Positions 4,313 to 5,688 of a stretch of 5,688 nt of DNA are shown in pieces. The DNA is from Candidatus Melainabacteria bacterium GWA2_34_9. Its GTDB lineage: Bacteria > Cyanobacteriota > Vampirovibrionia > Gastranaerophilales > UBA9971. The stretch spans positions 1-5,688 of the forward strand of contig MFRJ01000069.1 of the NCBI GenBank assembly GCA_001784535.1. Reading direction: 5' to 3'. The notes under the pieces were generated by a model that saw only the letters and a program-made list of their open reading frames with translations, was not told the DNA's origin and did not search any database. Every line of letters starts with the position of its first letter. The stretch's first letter is position 1. The position numbers and the translations under genes were made by a program.

Positions 4313-5599
4313 ATGGCTAACGAAAATTTACCAAACTTAGAACAATCAGGATATTCTTTTTTTCTGAGCGATATTATAGGAAGAAAAGTGCTTTTTAACG
4401 ATAAAAAAATTGGGAAACTTCAGGATATTGTTATATTTGAAACAGAAACACTGCCTGAAGCCACTCACTTTATTGTAGGACGATCTTTTGGATATCAATC
4501 ATTAATGGTGCCATGGCAAAAAATCGTAGAAATTACCCACGATGAAATTATTATTGATATTGAAAGCATTGAAAAATACGAAAAAGAACCGATAGCATCA
4601 CAGGTTTTACTAAAAGACCATATTTTGGACAAAAAAGTTCTGGATATGGATGATAACGAGTTGGAAGTCGTTTATGACGTTAAGCTTGTAATGAGAAACA
4701 ATAAATTATACGTAACGGAAGTTGACTCCAGCAAATACGGCTTCCTGAAAAGATTAGGGCTAAAAGGTCTGGTTAACTTTATTTACTCCCTTGCCGACAA
4801 AATTAAAACCGATACGATTCCCTGGACTTATGTTCAGCCATTACCTGAAAACATCGGCAGTTTTCAGGGAAATGTTAAACTAAGGGTTTTGAAGGAAAAA
4901 CTTCTTGATATTCACCCTGCTGACCTTGCGGATATACTGGAAGAACTTGAACCCGACCAAAGGCTTGCTCTTTTTAGCGAGTTAGATACCGAACATGCTT
5001 CCGATACCCTTGAAGAAATTGAACCAAGAGTACAAAGAGATTTAATTTCTTCTCTGGATAAACAAAAGACTGTTGAACTTATTAATGATATGACACCGGG
5101 GCAAGCGGCTGATATTCTTGCTGTTTTACCTACCGATGAAGCAGATGATATCTTAAATTTAATTGCTCAAGAAGATAAAGAAAATGCTGAAAAAATCGAA
5201 CTTATTCTGGACAAGCAGGATGAAAAAATCCTAAACTTTGCCACATCTCACTTTTTCAAATTTTCGCCCACCACTACAGCCGGTGAAGCAATAAAAGATT
5301 TTCATAACAACGCTAAAGACAAAGACGTAATAACGTATCTTTATGTTGTAGATGAAGAAGAAAAACTACTGGGCATCTGTGATATTAAGGAATTACTTCA
5401 GGCAGAGCCTGAAGATAAGCTTGATGATTTAATGACAACTCACGTTATCAACTTAAATCCTGAAAACACTTTGATTGAAGCCTCAAGAATGTTTACAAGA
5501 TATTTATTCAGAGCCATTCCGATTCTGGAAGAAAATGATGTGATACGCGGAGTAGTTCCTTACCGGGACATAATAAATTTAGACCATCGTTTTATCTAA
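4313..5599 (+). CDS. Soluble MgtE-like sensor: PRC-barrel, MgtE_N and CBS pair, no channel
   Basis: A 428-residue, acidic, cytoplasmic protein without a signal peptide or membrane helix. Residues about 17-90 look like a PRC-barrel (IIGRKVLFNDKKIGKLQDI, then MVPWQKI), with a second PRC-like segment at about 98-140. Residues about 190-300 are an MgtE N domain of short helical repeats (HPADLADILEELEPDQR, MTPGQAADILAVLPTDEADD). CBS 1 is about 308-362 (YVVDEEEKLLGICDIKELL) and CBS 2 about 368-425 (FRAIPILEENDVIRGVVPYRDI). In MgtE channels this N-CBS module binds Mg2+ at many acidic residues and shuts the pore. Here the reading frame stops after CBS 2, at a clean stop codon, with no MgtE pore following, so the protein is a natural stand-alone module and not a truncation I can see. 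Inference: it senses Mg2+ and controls the NRAMP-like transporter of the same operon. AGGAAA (4302-4307) overlaps the preceding stop codon. Confidence 0.9.
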   Translation: MANENLPNLEQSGYSFFLSDIIGRKVLFNDKKIGKLQDIVIFETETLPEATHFIVGRSFGYQSLMVPWQKIVEITHDEIIIDIESIEKYEKEPIASQVLLKDHILDKKVLDMDDNELEVVYDVKLVMRNNKLYVTEVDSSKYGFLKRLGLKGLVNFIYSLADKIKTDTIPWTYVQPLPENIGSFQGNVKLRVLKEKLLDIHPADLADILEELEPDQRLALFSELDTEHASDTLEEIEPRVQRDLISSLDKQKTVELINDMTPGQAADILAVLPTDEADDILNLIAQEDKENAEKIELILDKQDEKILNFATSHFFKFSPTTTAGEAIKDFHNNAKDKDVITYLYVVDEEEKLLGICDIKELLQAEPEDKLDDLMTTHVINLNPENTLIEASRMFTRYLFRAIPILEENDVIRGVVPYRDIINLDHRFI

Positions 5600-5613
5600 A
5601 CTTTATTAAGTTT
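5598..5613 (+). terminator. Weak possible terminator at the operon end
   Basis: AAACTT-TATT-AAGTTT forms a six-pair AT-rich stem directly at the stop codon and is followed by TATTAAG, without a clean run of T. It is far weaker than a standard intrinsic terminator. The 75 bases after it, to the window end, show no better candidate, and I see no gene in them. Confidence 0.25.
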
Positions 5614-5688
5614 TATTAAGTCCGTAATCCCATACACCTCCAGTCTTCTAGTGCTTTAAAATTTAATATATTGAATTAATTATCTATT

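Noticed and set aside
5621..5645. GGAGG followed by ATG on the minus strand near the right edge
   Set aside because: The spacing is only three bases and the frame stops after five codons.

Overview
The window is AT-rich (roughly one third G+C by eye). Its codon use, its spacing and its AAGGAG/AGGAAA-type ribosome binding sites are bacterial. The genes do not fix the taxon. A low-GC Gram-negative lineage such as a gut or environmental Melainabacteria/Gastranaerophilales-type organism is one guess, and it is only a guess. Four of the five long genes are intact and recognisable by family. The fifth is a 72-residue membrane protein I do not recognise. Both window edges lie outside any gene I can firmly support.

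Layout. On the minus strand, 2335 to 106, an MFS transporter of the fosmidomycin-resistance (Fsr) type is followed 76 bases downstream by a CorA magnesium channel. CorA appears to have its own promoter in that gap. A 453-base divergent intergenic region (2336-2788) follows. It holds the MFS promoter, a roughly 82-base REP/MITE-like repeat, a plus-strand promoter with a palindrome at its start site, and a leader RNA of about 220 bases. On the plus strand, 2789 to 5599, lies a tight three-gene operon with gaps of 15 and 9 bases: an NRAMP-related transporter of the magnesium-type (NRMT) clade, the 72-residue one-helix membrane protein, and a soluble protein joining PRC-barrel-like segments, an MgtE N domain and a CBS pair, but lacking the MgtE channel.

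How they fit together. This looks like a magnesium homeostasis locus: a constitutive-type channel (CorA), an NRAMP relative whose canonical transition-metal motifs are replaced (DPGN by DNDAAG, and MPH in helix 6 by APW), and a detached MgtE-type magnesium-sensing module that could gate or regulate the NRAMP relative. The MFS gene has no obvious link to magnesium.

The most interesting part is the leader RNA of the plus-strand operon. It carries a 12-codon ORF (2641-2679) with a better Shine-Dalgarno sequence than the structural genes. Its stop codon is the first three bases of a 9-base segment (2677-2685) perfectly complementary to 2741-2749. That second segment can instead pair with 2763-2768 inside a hairpin that buries the transporter's ribosome binding site. 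The little ORF's own ribosome binding site and start codon can be closed by a 15-bp helix. This is the layout expected of a leader-peptide-controlled or ligand-controlled RNA switch. I see none of the conserved elements of the M-box magnesium riboswitch in it, so it may be an undescribed magnesium-responsive leader.
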